A program made the position numbers and the translations under genes. The notes under the pieces were generated by a model, which had not been told where the DNA came from, made no database searches, and saw only the letters and a list, made by a program, of their open reading frames with translations. From an uncultured Oceanospirillales bacterium (lineage in GTDB: Bacteria; Pseudomonadota; Gammaproteobacteria; Pseudomonadales; Litorivicinaceae): a stretch of DNA of 7,210 nucleotides. Shown here piece by piece: positions 1-6,298 of this stretch; position 1 is the first letter of the stretch; each line of letters begins with the position of its first letter. The DNA lies in the NCBI GenBank assembly GCA_913061245.1, contig CAJXTO010000074.1, forward strand, positions 1 to 7,210. The letters run 5' to 3'.

Positions 1-1331
1 TACAACCGCATCAAATCATTATAAAAGGCAAAGAACATCAGACCCATCAACAATGCCATGCCGATCCGGATACCTTGCATCTGAACCTGCTCTGGGACTG
101 GTTTACCTCGCAGCCATTCCACCGCGAAAAATACCAGATGCCCGCCATCAAGCACAGGAATTGGCAGTAGATTCAAAACACCGAGGCTCACGCTGAGATA
201 AGCAATAAAACTCAAATAGGCGTACCAGCCTGAACTCGCGGAGTCTCCGGCCACTCTAGCAATGGTCAAAGGACCACTCAAGTTCTCGGGCGATAACGCA
301 CCTGTAATCATTTTTCCGATCGACTCAACCGTCAACCAACTCATTTCGATCGTCCGCTCAACACCGACCCAGAGTGCTTTGACTGGATTTTCCTGTACCG
401 TTCGGATTAATTCAGGTGGCAGTGGCTTGACAACAGGTGCAACACCCAAGAATCCATAAGGACCATCTGGCCCCTCGCGGGTCTCTGGAACCACGGTAAT
501 TGTCTGTGTCAGACCCGCTCTCTCAACTGTCAGATCAGTCGAGAGACCGTAAGCCACTTTGATGGCTGTCACGAATTCTGCCCAATCAGCGACAGGCTCT
601 CCATTCACCGCGGTCACACGATCACCCACTAAAAGACCAGCCGCTTCCCCCGCTCCACCTGGAATCACGCGAGCCAGTTCAGCATCAATCGGTGGAGACC
701 ATGGGCGTACGCCAAACGAGACAAGGGGGCTCTCATCGGTAATCAAGTCATCCGGAACAGGCATGGTGACTGTATTCACAATACTTGAATCCAACGGACG
801 AAGACCAATCTGGACTGTCTTTTGATCACCAATGACATCGACCATCGCGATTGAAATGCGTTCCCACGACTCCATCGGACGACCATCAAAAGAAACCACT
901 TCGGCGGGAAGCTTTGTTTTCATCGCCGTTTCGGCAGGTAATTCACCAGCCACAGGGACCGGAGTCTGAACGCCGATCATGCTGATCAACGCATAGACCA
1001 ACGCCGCGAAAATAAGATTAATACCAGGGCCGGCTGCGACAATTGCAAATCGCTGGCCGACAGTTTTTTGGTCAAAGGCTTCTGAACGTTCTTCATCTGA
1101 AATTGATTGCTCACGCCCATCGAGCATTTTGACGTACCCACCGAGCGGAATCGCTGCGATACAAAACTCGGTTCCCGATTGGTCTTTCCAAGTGTAGAGC
1201 GCGCGTCCAAACCCCACTGAGAAGCGTAGTACCCGAACGCCACAGCGTTTTGCCACCCAGTAGTGACCAAATTCATGCACTGTGACCAAAACACCTAAGG
1301 CAACGATGGTCGCGAGAATTGTCGTAATCAT
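1..1331 (-). CDS. rseP: Site-2 intramembrane zinc metalloprotease RseP (reaches window edge)
   Basis: Inner-membrane zinc protease. In E. coli RseP cuts the anti-sigma factor RseA within the membrane after DegS, releasing sigma E, and also clears remnant signal peptides. The reading frame runs 443 codons from ATG at 1331. HEFGH at residues 19-23 is the HExxH zinc motif in the first membrane segment. A second hydrophobic segment lies at about 95-118. Two PDZ domains follow, about 125-210 and 215-300; the second contains AGLLVGDRVTAVNGEPV. NLLPIPVLDGGH at 387-398 supplies the third zinc ligand, D395, and a last hydrophobic segment spans about 423-437. Spacing from HExxH to LDG matches the 450-residue E. 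coli protein, whose C-terminus NDFSRL corresponds to NDLMRL here. The remaining two bases, TA, are therefore probably the start of the stop codon. The start overlaps the dxr stop as ATGA and is preceded by GGAG. The protease assignment is firm; the substrate is inferred by homology. Confidence 0.96.
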   Translation of the reverse strand, partial: MITTILATIVALGVLVTVHEFGHYWVAKRCGVRVLRFSVGFGRALYTWKDQSGTEFCIAAIPLGGYVKMLDGREQSISDEERSEAFDQKTVGQRFAIVAAGPGINLIFAALVYALISMIGVQTPVPVAGELPAETAMKTKLPAEVVSFDGRPMESWERISIAMVDVIGDQKTVQIGLRPLDSSIVNTVTMPVPDDLITDESPLVSFGVRPWSPPIDAELARVIPGGAGEAAGLLVGDRVTAVNGEPVADWAEFVTAIKVAYGLSTDLTVERAGLTQTITVVPETREGPDGPYGFLGVAPVVKPLPPELIRTVQENPVKALWVGVERTIEMSWLTVESIGKMITGALSPENLSGPLTIARVAGDSASSGWYAYLSFIAYLSVSLGVLNLLPIPVLDGGHLVFFAVEWLRGKPVPEQVQMQGIRIGMALLMGLMFFAFYNDLMRL

Positions 1332-1340
1332 GCGCGCTCC
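1328..1340 (-). promoter_or_regulatory. dxr/rseP stop-start overlap with rseP ribosome-binding site
   Basis: The dxr stop TGA (1330-1328) and the rseP ATG (1331-1329) share bases as ATGA. GGAG at 1340-1337 lies five bases before the ATG, inside the end of dxr. This supports the chosen rseP start and suggests translational coupling. Confidence 0.8.
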
Positions 1341-2506
1341 GTAATCCAAACATCCGCTATCTGACGACTCATCCTATCAATTGAGAGCACATCATCAATA
1401 GAGGATATAGGCTGTCTAGCGATCTGATTCAAGCAATCGGACACAAGTTCAGTAATTTCAGTAAAACCAATGTGTTCATTTAAGAACGCATCCACTGCGA
1501 CTTCATTCGCTGCATTCAGGATAATTGGACGATCGCCTCCTTCAGCACTTGCTTGGCGAGCAAGCGCTAAAGCCGGAAACGCTTCGTGATTCACTGCTTC
1601 AAAGTGAAGCTTTGATAATTTAGTGAGATTCAAACGCTCAACATTGATATCCAATCGCTCTGGAAACCCAAGCGCATGTGCAATAGGGATCCGCATATCT
1701 GGACTTCCGAGCTGCGCGAGCATCGAGCCATCAACGAACTCAACCAGTGAATGCACGGTTGACTCCGGATGAATCACAACATCGATCGCGCTTTCTGGAA
1801 CATTGAAAAGATGCGTTGCCTCAATCAACTCAAGGCCCTTATTCATCAAGGTTGCTGAATCAACCGAAATTTTTCGGCCCATTGACCAGTTGGGATGAGC
1901 AACTGCTTGATCGGGCGTCGCCGCTGCCATCGCATCAAGACTCCACTCTCGGAAGGGGCCACCCGAGCAGGTCAATACTAATTGCTTCAATCCAGAGATC
2001 GGCTGACCGACGAGATAACTATCAGGTAGGCACTGGAACATTGCATTGTGCTCAGAATCGATCGGTAAAAGCATCGCACCTTTTGCTTGAGCCTCTGACA
2101 TCATCAGTTCACCGCCCATGACGAGTGCTTCTTTGTTGGCAACGCACACGCGTTTACCCGCACTGACTGCTGCATACGTTGAGACTAAACCCGCGCCACC
2201 GACAATTGCAGCCATGACAACATCAACTTCCGATGCACACGCAGCCTCAGCGAGCGAGTGTTCCCCAAATGCAAGCGAACCATTGAAGCTTTTTGGCAGC
2301 TGTTCCATTAATGCATTGGCTTTTGATTGATCGGTCAAAATCACGTGCTTCGGCTGAAAGCGTTCAATAATCCGCACCAGTTTGTCGACCGAACTGTGTG
2401 CGCTGACAACTTCGAGATGGAATCGCTCTGGGTGCGCCTCAATCACGGATAGTGTTGATTCACCAATGGAGCCTGTCGCTCCAAATAAAGCGACGCCAAT
2501 CGTCAT
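1328..2506 (-). CDS. dxr: 1-deoxy-D-xylulose 5-phosphate reductoisomerase
   Basis: Cytosolic NADPH- and metal-dependent enzyme converting DXP to 2-C-methyl-D-erythritol 4-phosphate, the first committed step of the MEP isoprenoid pathway and the target of fosmidomycin. Numbered from ATG at 2506 it has 392 residues (E. coli 398). GATGSIGESTL at 9-19 is the NADPH-binding loop and VANKEALVMGG is at 122-132. PIDSEHNA carries metal ligands D150 and E152. TCSGGPFR starts at 179, HPNWSMGRKISVDSATL starts at 204, and MNKGLELIEA supplies K223 and the metal ligand E226. All expected active-site residues are present. The frame is open to an in-frame TTG at 2518, four codons upstream, but the ATG gives the usual N-terminus and forms an ATGA overlap with the cdsA stop, so I prefer it. 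It lies downstream of cdsA, as in Pseudomonas; its product feeds the pathway that supplies UppS. Confidence 0.97.
   Translation of the reverse strand: MTIGVALFGATGSIGESTLSVIEAHPERFHLEVVSAHSSVDKLVRIIERFQPKHVILTDQSKANALMEQLPKSFNGSLAFGEHSLAEAACASEVDVVMAAIVGGAGLVSTYAAVSAGKRVCVANKEALVMGGELMMSEAQAKGAMLLPIDSEHNAMFQCLPDSYLVGQPISGLKQLVLTCSGGPFREWSLDAMAAATPDQAVAHPNWSMGRKISVDSATLMNKGLELIEATHLFNVPESAIDVVIHPESTVHSLVEFVDGSMLAQLGSPDMRIPIAHALGFPERLDINVERLNLTKLSKLHFEAVNHEAFPALALARQASAEGGDRPIILNAANEVAVDAFLNEHIGFTEITELVSDCLNQIARQPISSIDDVLSIDRMSRQIADVWITERA
2503..2506 (-). promoter_or_regulatory. cdsA/dxr ATGA stop-start overlap
   Basis: The dxr ATG (2506-2504) and the cdsA TGA (2505-2503) overlap as ATGA. No good Shine-Dalgarno precedes it; the nearest purines are a weak ACAGG about 11 bases upstream. 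Initiation probably depends on ribosomes finishing cdsA. This is inferred from the geometry. Confidence 0.7.
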
Positions 2507-3336
2507 AACAGAGGCCAACCTGTGAGATAGACACTCAATGCAAACACGGGTGTTGCGGCAGTTAATGAATCAATCCGATCCATCACGCCACCATGACCTG
2601 GTAACAACGAGCTTGAATCTTTCACGCCCTGCTCACGTTTAATCAGACTTTCAAAAAGATCACCAAGAACAGAGAACAAAACGGTCATTGCGACAATCCC
2701 AATCAGCACTGACCAAGCGATGGGAGAAAATAAATGATCAGAAGGCTCACCAATCGACGCGCCAAGCATACCGACCGCTAGAGCCACGATCATTCCGCCG
2801 ACGAGTCCCGCCCAACTCTTACCAGGACTCACATTGGGCGCAAGCTTTGTCGTACCGAACTGACGACCCACAAAGTACGCACCGACATCTGCTGCCCAAA
2901 TGATCGTGACGAGAAGCGCTATAAGCAGAAGATGCGCATCGTGACGACGCAAATACAATAAGGCAACGTATGCCGGAATAAGAACCAAGAGGCCGAAGCC
3001 GAGCTTCATTCGCTTCCCGCCAACTTGCTCTTTACTTCTCGGATACATCATCACCATGGCAGCTGCGCCAATCCAGAAGATACAGCCAATTCCCAAGAGC
3101 ATCGGAACGTAGACGGTCGGCAGTAAATACGACCAAATCAATACACCAGCAAAAACAGCCAACAACGCCCAGGTAAGCAGTCGACTGACAAGCCCAGATA
3201 ACCGGATCCATTCCCATGCGCCAACGAGCACTATGAGCCCCACGCTCATAGCAAACGCATCTTCAGGAAGAACAAACAAAATCAACAGAGCGATTGGCAA
3301 CATGACCAACGCAGTCAACACCCGCGCTTTCAGCAT
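2503..3336 (-). CDS. cdsA: Phosphatidate cytidylyltransferase (CDP-diacylglycerol synthase)
   Basis: Integral inner-membrane enzyme that joins CTP and phosphatidic acid to give CDP-diacylglycerol, the precursor of phosphatidylethanolamine, phosphatidylglycerol and cardiolipin. The 277-residue protein is mostly hydrophobic, with likely membrane segments near 6-23, 30-46, 54-72, 77-97, 112-129, 134-150, 175-195, 206-224 and 258-275. The family signature is complete at S230-D256: SLIKRE, then K239-D240, then PGHGGVMDRID. These polar residues form the metal and CTP site in characterised family members. WAADVGAYFVGRQFG (147-161) and SPGKSWAGLVGG (170-181) are also typical. The length is close to that of the 285-residue E. 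coli enzyme. It starts two bases after the uppS stop with AAAGGG six bases before the ATG, and its stop overlaps the dxr start. Confidence 0.97.
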   Translation of the reverse strand: MLKARVLTALVMLPIALLILFVLPEDAFAMSVGLIVLVGAWEWIRLSGLVSRLLTWALLAVFAGVLIWSYLLPTVYVPMLLGIGCIFWIGAAAMVMMYPRSKEQVGGKRMKLGFGLLVLIPAYVALLYLRRHDAHLLLIALLVTIIWAADVGAYFVGRQFGTTKLAPNVSPGKSWAGLVGGMIVALAVGMLGASIGEPSDHLFSPIAWSVLIGIVAMTVLFSVLGDLFESLIKREQGVKDSSSLLPGHGGVMDRIDSLTAATPVFALSVYLTGWPLL

Positions 3337-3338
3337 AA

Positions 3339-4064
3339 CTAGCCCTTTACCTGCTCTGAGGTCTTGCCAAATCGACGCTCACGACCGGCATACTCAAGAA
3401 GGCAAGCATCCAGTGCCTCGCCATCAAAATCGGGCCACAACACATCACTGAAAACAAGTTCGGCATAGGCTGATTGCCATAGTAAAAAATTAGAAATCCG
3501 ATGCTCACCACCGGTTCGAATCAAAAGATCCACGCTCGACTGCCCTGATAAATTCTGATTATTTTCAAACAGTTGTTCGTCAATTGCCTGCAATTCAAGC
3601 GTTCCTTCTTGCACTTGAGTTGCTAGGCGTTTCGCGGTGTCTGCAATATCCCAGCGTCCACCGTAGTTCGCAAGAATATTCAGCTTTAGCCGCGTACCCG
3701 CTGCTGTTGCCTCTTCCGCGCGTACCATCGCCTCAATCAAAGAATTCGAAAACCTTGATCGGTCACCAATCACTTCGATTGCGATCTTATTTTCCACAAG
3801 TTCTGGAACTTCATCATTCAGCGATTTTTCAAACAATCGCATCAACCCATCCACTTCCAATTTGGGTCGATTCCAATTCTCACTGGAAAATGCAAACACC
3901 GAAAGCGTGTGAACTCCACGTTCGATACATTTTCGAATCACCCGTCGTAACGCATCTGCACCCGCAGCGTGTCCTGCAAGCTTTCGTTTACCGTGAAGTT
4001 TTGCCCAGCGATTATTGCCATCCATGATGATAGCAATATGACCTGGAATACGAGGCTCCGTCAT
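3339..4064 (-). CDS. uppS: Undecaprenyl diphosphate synthase (cis-prenyltransferase)
   Basis: Cytosolic or membrane-associated enzyme that adds eight isopentenyl units in cis to farnesyl diphosphate, giving C55 undecaprenyl diphosphate, the lipid carrier precursor for peptidoglycan and O-antigen. The 241 residues compare with 253 in E. coli. Motifs in order: IMDGNNRWA at 13-21 with catalytic D15 and N17/R19; the GKRKLAGHAAG pyrophosphate-binding region at 25-35; FAFSSENWNRP at 57-67; LANYGGRWDI at 131-140; and RTGGEHRISNFLLWQ at 183-197, followed by AYAELVFSDVLWPDF. This set identifies the Z-type prenyltransferase family without doubt and no key residue is missing. It starts five bases after the frr stop. 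GAGG lies only three bases from the ATG and GGAAG ten bases away, so initiation may lean on coupling to frr. Confidence 0.97.
   Translation of the reverse strand: MTEPRIPGHIAIIMDGNNRWAKLHGKRKLAGHAAGADALRRVIRKCIERGVHTLSVFAFSSENWNRPKLEVDGLMRLFEKSLNDEVPELVENKIAIEVIGDRSRFSNSLIEAMVRAEEATAAGTRLKLNILANYGGRWDIADTAKRLATQVQEGTLELQAIDEQLFENNQNLSGQSSVDLLIRTGGEHRISNFLLWQSAYAELVFSDVLWPDFDGEALDACLLEYAGRERRFGKTSEQVKG
3343..3348 (-). promoter_or_regulatory. cdsA ribosome-binding site within uppS 3' end
   Basis: AAAGGG lies inside the last codons of uppS, six bases before the cdsA ATG at 3336. It supports that start and close coupling across the two-base gap. Confidence 0.65.
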
Positions 4065-4069
4065 GAGCC

Positions 4070-4627
4070 TCAGACTTCCATCAAGTCAGCTTCTTTTTCC
4101 TGCAGCAACTGATCGATGCGCTTGACCATGTCATCAGTCAGTTTTTGGATATCGTCACCTGCTCGACGATCGTCGTCTTCAGTGATTTCCTTTTCTTTTA
4201 GAAGATCTTTCACATCAGCCAATGCATCACGACGGATGTTACGCACAGCAACTTTCGCTTGCTCCGCTTCAGCGCGCGCTTGCTTGGTGTACCCCTTCCG
4301 TGTTTCTTCGGTCAATGGAGGCATTGGAACGCGGATCACATCACCCGCAGACGCCGGGTTCAAACCAAGATCAGACTTCATGATTGCCTTCTCGACTTCG
4401 CCCACCATTGGCTTTTCCCAAGGTGTAACGGCCAAAGTTCTGGCATCTTCGACAGTGATATTTGCGACCTGACTGATAGGGACTTCTGAACCGTAATAAT
4501 CCACACGGACCGCATCCAAAATTGATGGATGCGCTCGACCTGTTCGAATCTTGGCAAAAGCATGCCCTAGGGCCTCAAGTGACTTTTCCATCCGGGATTT
4601 AGCATCTGCTTTAATGTCGTTAATCAC
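4070..4627 (-). CDS. frr: Ribosome recycling factor RRF
   Basis: Cytosolic factor that, with EF-G, splits post-termination 70S ribosomes into subunits. The 185 residues equal the E. coli length. Domain I is the three-helix bundle (about 1-29 and 106-185). Domain II (about 30-105) contains the YYGSEVPISQVANITVEDAR stretch. KIRTGRAHPSILD (26-38) and VAVRNIRRDA (126-135) are family hallmarks; R132 matches the functionally important E. coli Arg132. EKEITEDDDRRAGDDIQKLTD is also characteristic. The start is GTG at 4627, sharing GTGA with the pyrH stop. AAGGAA lies seven bases upstream, and no in-frame ATG upstream gives a better choice. The neighbours, UMP kinase before and uppS after, are the standard gammaproteobacterial arrangement. 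Confidence 0.97.
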   Translation of the reverse strand: MINDIKADAKSRMEKSLEALGHAFAKIRTGRAHPSILDAVRVDYYGSEVPISQVANITVEDARTLAVTPWEKPMVGEVEKAIMKSDLGLNPASAGDVIRVPMPPLTEETRKGYTKQARAEAEQAKVAVRNIRRDALADVKDLLKEKEITEDDDRRAGDDIQKLTDDMVKRIDQLLQEKEADLMEV

Positions 4628-4640
4628 GCATCAGTTCCTT
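4624..4640 (-). promoter_or_regulatory. pyrH/frr GTGA overlap with frr ribosome-binding site
   Basis: The frr start GTG (4627-4625) overlaps the pyrH stop TGA (4626-4624). AAGGAA at 4640-4635 is spaced seven bases from the GTG. An ATG at 4631-4629 is in another frame and meets a stop within four codons, so it is not the start. Confidence 0.75.
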
Positions 4641-5364
4641 CATCAATCAAGGTGCCTTCGTTTTCACCACGAATAATTGACACAAGCGCACCTTGTTTAT
4701 TCATATCAAAAACTCGCACTGGCATTTTATGATCACGAACCAAACAGATCGCTGTTAAGTCCATGACACCCAACTGCTTCGCCAGCACCGTCTCATAATC
4801 TAAAACATCATATTTTACCGCATTTGGATTCTTCACGGGGTCAGAATCGTACACGCCGTCCACTTTAGTCGCCTTCAGTACCACGTCGCAGTCCACCTCA
4901 ATTGCGCGAAGACAGGCCGCTGAGTCTGTAGTGAAGAATGGATTACCAGTACCGGCTGCAAAAATCACAACATCATTTTGATCGAGATAACGCATTGCAC
5001 GACGGCGATCGTAGTGCTCAACCATGCCACTCATCGGAATCGCACTCATGACATGACTTGCAATCGATGACCGCTCGAGCGCATCACGCATCGCAAGTGC
5101 ATTCATCAGGGTCGCGAGCATCCCCATGTGGTCACCGGTCACGCGATCGAGACCCGCTTTATGTAAGGCAGCACCTCGGAACAAGTTACCGCCACCGATC
5201 ACCAAACCGACCTGAACACCGATTCCGACCAGTTGACCAATTTCGAGCGCCATTCGATCCAGCACCTGCGGGCTGATTCCGAATCCGTCGTCTCCAGCAA
5301 GCGCTTCACCTGAAAGTTTTAACAAAATTCTTTTATAACGCACTGAACGTTCACCTTTGGCCAT
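4624..5364 (-). CDS. pyrH: Uridylate (UMP) kinase
   Basis: Homohexameric bacterial UMP kinase of the amino acid kinase fold. It phosphorylates UMP to UDP with ATP in de novo pyrimidine synthesis; characterised enzymes are activated by GTP and inhibited by UTP. The 246 residues compare with 241 in E. coli. KLSGEAL at 16-22 is the phosphate-binding segment, IGGGNLFRG at 56-64 the glycine-rich UMP loop, and GDHMGM at 77-82 the regulatory/UMP region. AAGTGNPFFTTDSAA at 136-150 and ATKVDGVYDSDP at 165-176 form the nucleotide site. The start is ATG at 5364 with GGAGG four bases upstream. The upstream gene tsf ends in a strong terminator directly before this ribosome-binding site, so expression needs readthrough or a promoter inside tsf that I could not recognise. 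The stop overlaps the frr GTG. Confidence 0.97.
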   Translation of the reverse strand: MAKGERSVRYKRILLKLSGEALAGDDGFGISPQVLDRMALEIGQLVGIGVQVGLVIGGGNLFRGAALHKAGLDRVTGDHMGMLATLMNALAMRDALERSSIASHVMSAIPMSGMVEHYDRRRAMRYLDQNDVVIFAAGTGNPFFTTDSAACLRAIEVDCDVVLKATKVDGVYDSDPVKNPNAVKYDVLDYETVLAKQLGVMDLTAICLVRDHKMPVRVFDMNKQGALVSIIRGENEGTLIDEGTDA

Positions 5365-5368
5365 ATTT

Positions 5369-5373
5369 CCTCC
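5369..5373 (-). promoter_or_regulatory. pyrH Shine-Dalgarno abutting the terminator T tract
   Basis: GGAGG, four bases (AAAT) before the pyrH ATG. Its first base directly follows the last T of the upstream terminator. A transcript that terminates there would lack this site, so only readthrough RNA can translate pyrH. Confidence 0.85.
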
Positions 5374-5402
5374 AAAAAAAAGGCCGCGTGAGCGGCCTTT
5401 TT
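5374..5402 (-). terminator. Rho-independent terminator between tsf and pyrH
   Basis: On the minus strand AAAAAGGCCGC (5402-5392) pairs with GCGGCCTTTTT (5387-5377) around a four-base loop TCAC. This makes an 11-bp perfect stem with a 6-bp GC core, followed by an unbroken run of eight T (5381-5374). It begins 11 bases after the tsf stop. On the plus strand the T run is only five and no plus-strand gene needs it, so minus-strand function is favoured. It probably lowers transcription of pyrH and the genes beyond relative to rpsB-tsf. Confidence 0.9.
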
Positions 5403-5413
5403 ACGATTCTGAA

Positions 5414-6274
5414 TTAGTTACTGCCTCGGGCTTGAGCCATAACTTCTTCAGCAAAATCGACTTCTTCTTTTTCGATGCCTTCGCCCACTTCAAAGCGAAC
5501 CATACCAGTTACTGTTGCGCCAGCTGCTTTTGCAAGCTGACCAACTGTCTGGTCTGGATCTTTTACGAAAGGTTGCTCGACCAGACTGATCTCTGCAAGG
5601 AATTTACGGATACGACCGCCGATCATCTTCTCGATAATCTCGGCAGGCTTACCTGAATCCGCTGCCTGTGCAGCAAAAATCTCTTTTTCCTTGTCGATTA
5701 CGGCTGGATCGACATCATCTGGATTAACCACTTGTGGATTCACAGCAGCGACGTGCATTGCGATGTCCTTCGCAAGCTCTTCCGAACCCCCGTCAAGACC
5801 AATCAATACACCAATCTTTTCATTTGAGTGCACATATGCACCTACAACCGATGCGTTCATCTTGGCAATCCGACGCACAGTGATGTTCTCACCAATCTTC
5901 TGTACCAATGCAGACCGCGCATCTTCCAGCTCACCTTCCATCAAAGACGCAACGTCTGTTGAGTCAGTAGATGCAGCCTTCGTACTCACTTTGTCAGCAA
6001 AAGCAGAAAAGTTGTCGTCACGCGCAACGAAATCAGTCTCAGAGTTCACCTCGAGAATTGTTCCTTGGCCACCGTTGACTGCCACTCGGACAACGCCGTC
6101 AGCAGCAACACGACCCGCTTTCTTCGCAGCCTTCATACCAGACGACTTACGCAGGTTTTCAATTGCCAGTTCAAGATCACCGTCGGCTTCGACCAGTGCC
6201 TTTTTACATTCCATCATGCCAAGGCCTGTACGTTCGCGCAGTTCCTTAACCATTGAAGCTGAAATAGCAGCCAT
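5414..6274 (-). CDS. tsf: Translation elongation factor EF-Ts
   Basis: Cytosolic guanine nucleotide exchange factor that releases GDP from EF-Tu. The 286 residues compare with 283 in E. coli. The N-terminal UBA-like domain (about 1-55) carries VKELRERTGLGMMECKKAL and the KKAGRVAADG linker. SETDFVARDDNF holds the TDFV motif at 80-83, where D81 and F82 correspond to the E. coli residues that insert into EF-Tu and disturb the Mg2+ site. The core continues through GVLIGLDGG and HVAAVNPQVVNPDDVD. The coiled-coil region and C-terminal module (about 180-286) follow, including FVKDPDQTVGQLAK. The protein is complete with no odd residues. It starts 24 bases after rpsB with AAAGAGGA six bases before the ATG. 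It is followed 11 bases after its stop by a terminator, so rpsB-tsf looks like the main transcript. Confidence 0.98.
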   Translation of the reverse strand: MAAISASMVKELRERTGLGMMECKKALVEADGDLELAIENLRKSSGMKAAKKAGRVAADGVVRVAVNGGQGTILEVNSETDFVARDDNFSAFADKVSTKAASTDSTDVASLMEGELEDARSALVQKIGENITVRRIAKMNASVVGAYVHSNEKIGVLIGLDGGSEELAKDIAMHVAAVNPQVVNPDDVDPAVIDKEKEIFAAQAADSGKPAEIIEKMIGGRIRKFLAEISLVEQPFVKDPDQTVGQLAKAAGATVTGMVRFEVGEGIEKEEVDFAEEVMAQARGSN

Positions 6275-6280
6275 GCTGAG

Positions 6281-6288
6281 TCCTCTTT
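6281..6288 (-). promoter_or_regulatory. tsf ribosome-binding site
   Basis: AAAGAGGA lies six bases before the tsf ATG, in the 24-base rpsB-tsf spacer (6275-6298). The spacer is AT-rich, holds no hairpin, and is too short to add a separate promoter or terminator. Confidence 0.8.
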
Positions 6289-6298
6289 AAATCAAAAA

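Noticed and set aside
262..825. Short plus-strand frames opposite rseP
   Set aside because: They are antisense to the PDZ and C-terminal parts of rseP and show no protein features.
986..1294. 102-codon minus-strand frame within rseP
   Set aside because: It overlaps the HExxH and first membrane region of rseP in another frame; the rseP frame carries all the conserved motifs.
1816..2330. Plus-strand frames opposite dxr
   Set aside because: They lie opposite the conserved Dxr active-site coding region and have no recognisable product.
3584..4027. 147-codon plus-strand open frame opposite uppS
   Set aside because: It is fully antisense to uppS and has no motif or conserved neighbour, so it is treated as a shadow.
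4116..4472. 118-codon plus-strand open frame opposite frr
   Set aside because: Ser/Arg-rich composition arises from the complement of RRF codons; it has no independent support.
5403..5480. Possible promoter in the 3' end of tsf to drive pyrH
   Set aside because: TTGCTG and AT-rich pieces such as TAACTAATTC exist, but no -35/-10 pair has suitable spacing. I could not support a call.
5691..6290. 199-codon plus-strand open frame opposite tsf
   Set aside because: It is antisense to a certain gene, its Ser/Thr/Ala-rich translation is what complementing EF-Ts codons gives, it has no recognisable domain, and the open length follows from codon bias of the real gene.
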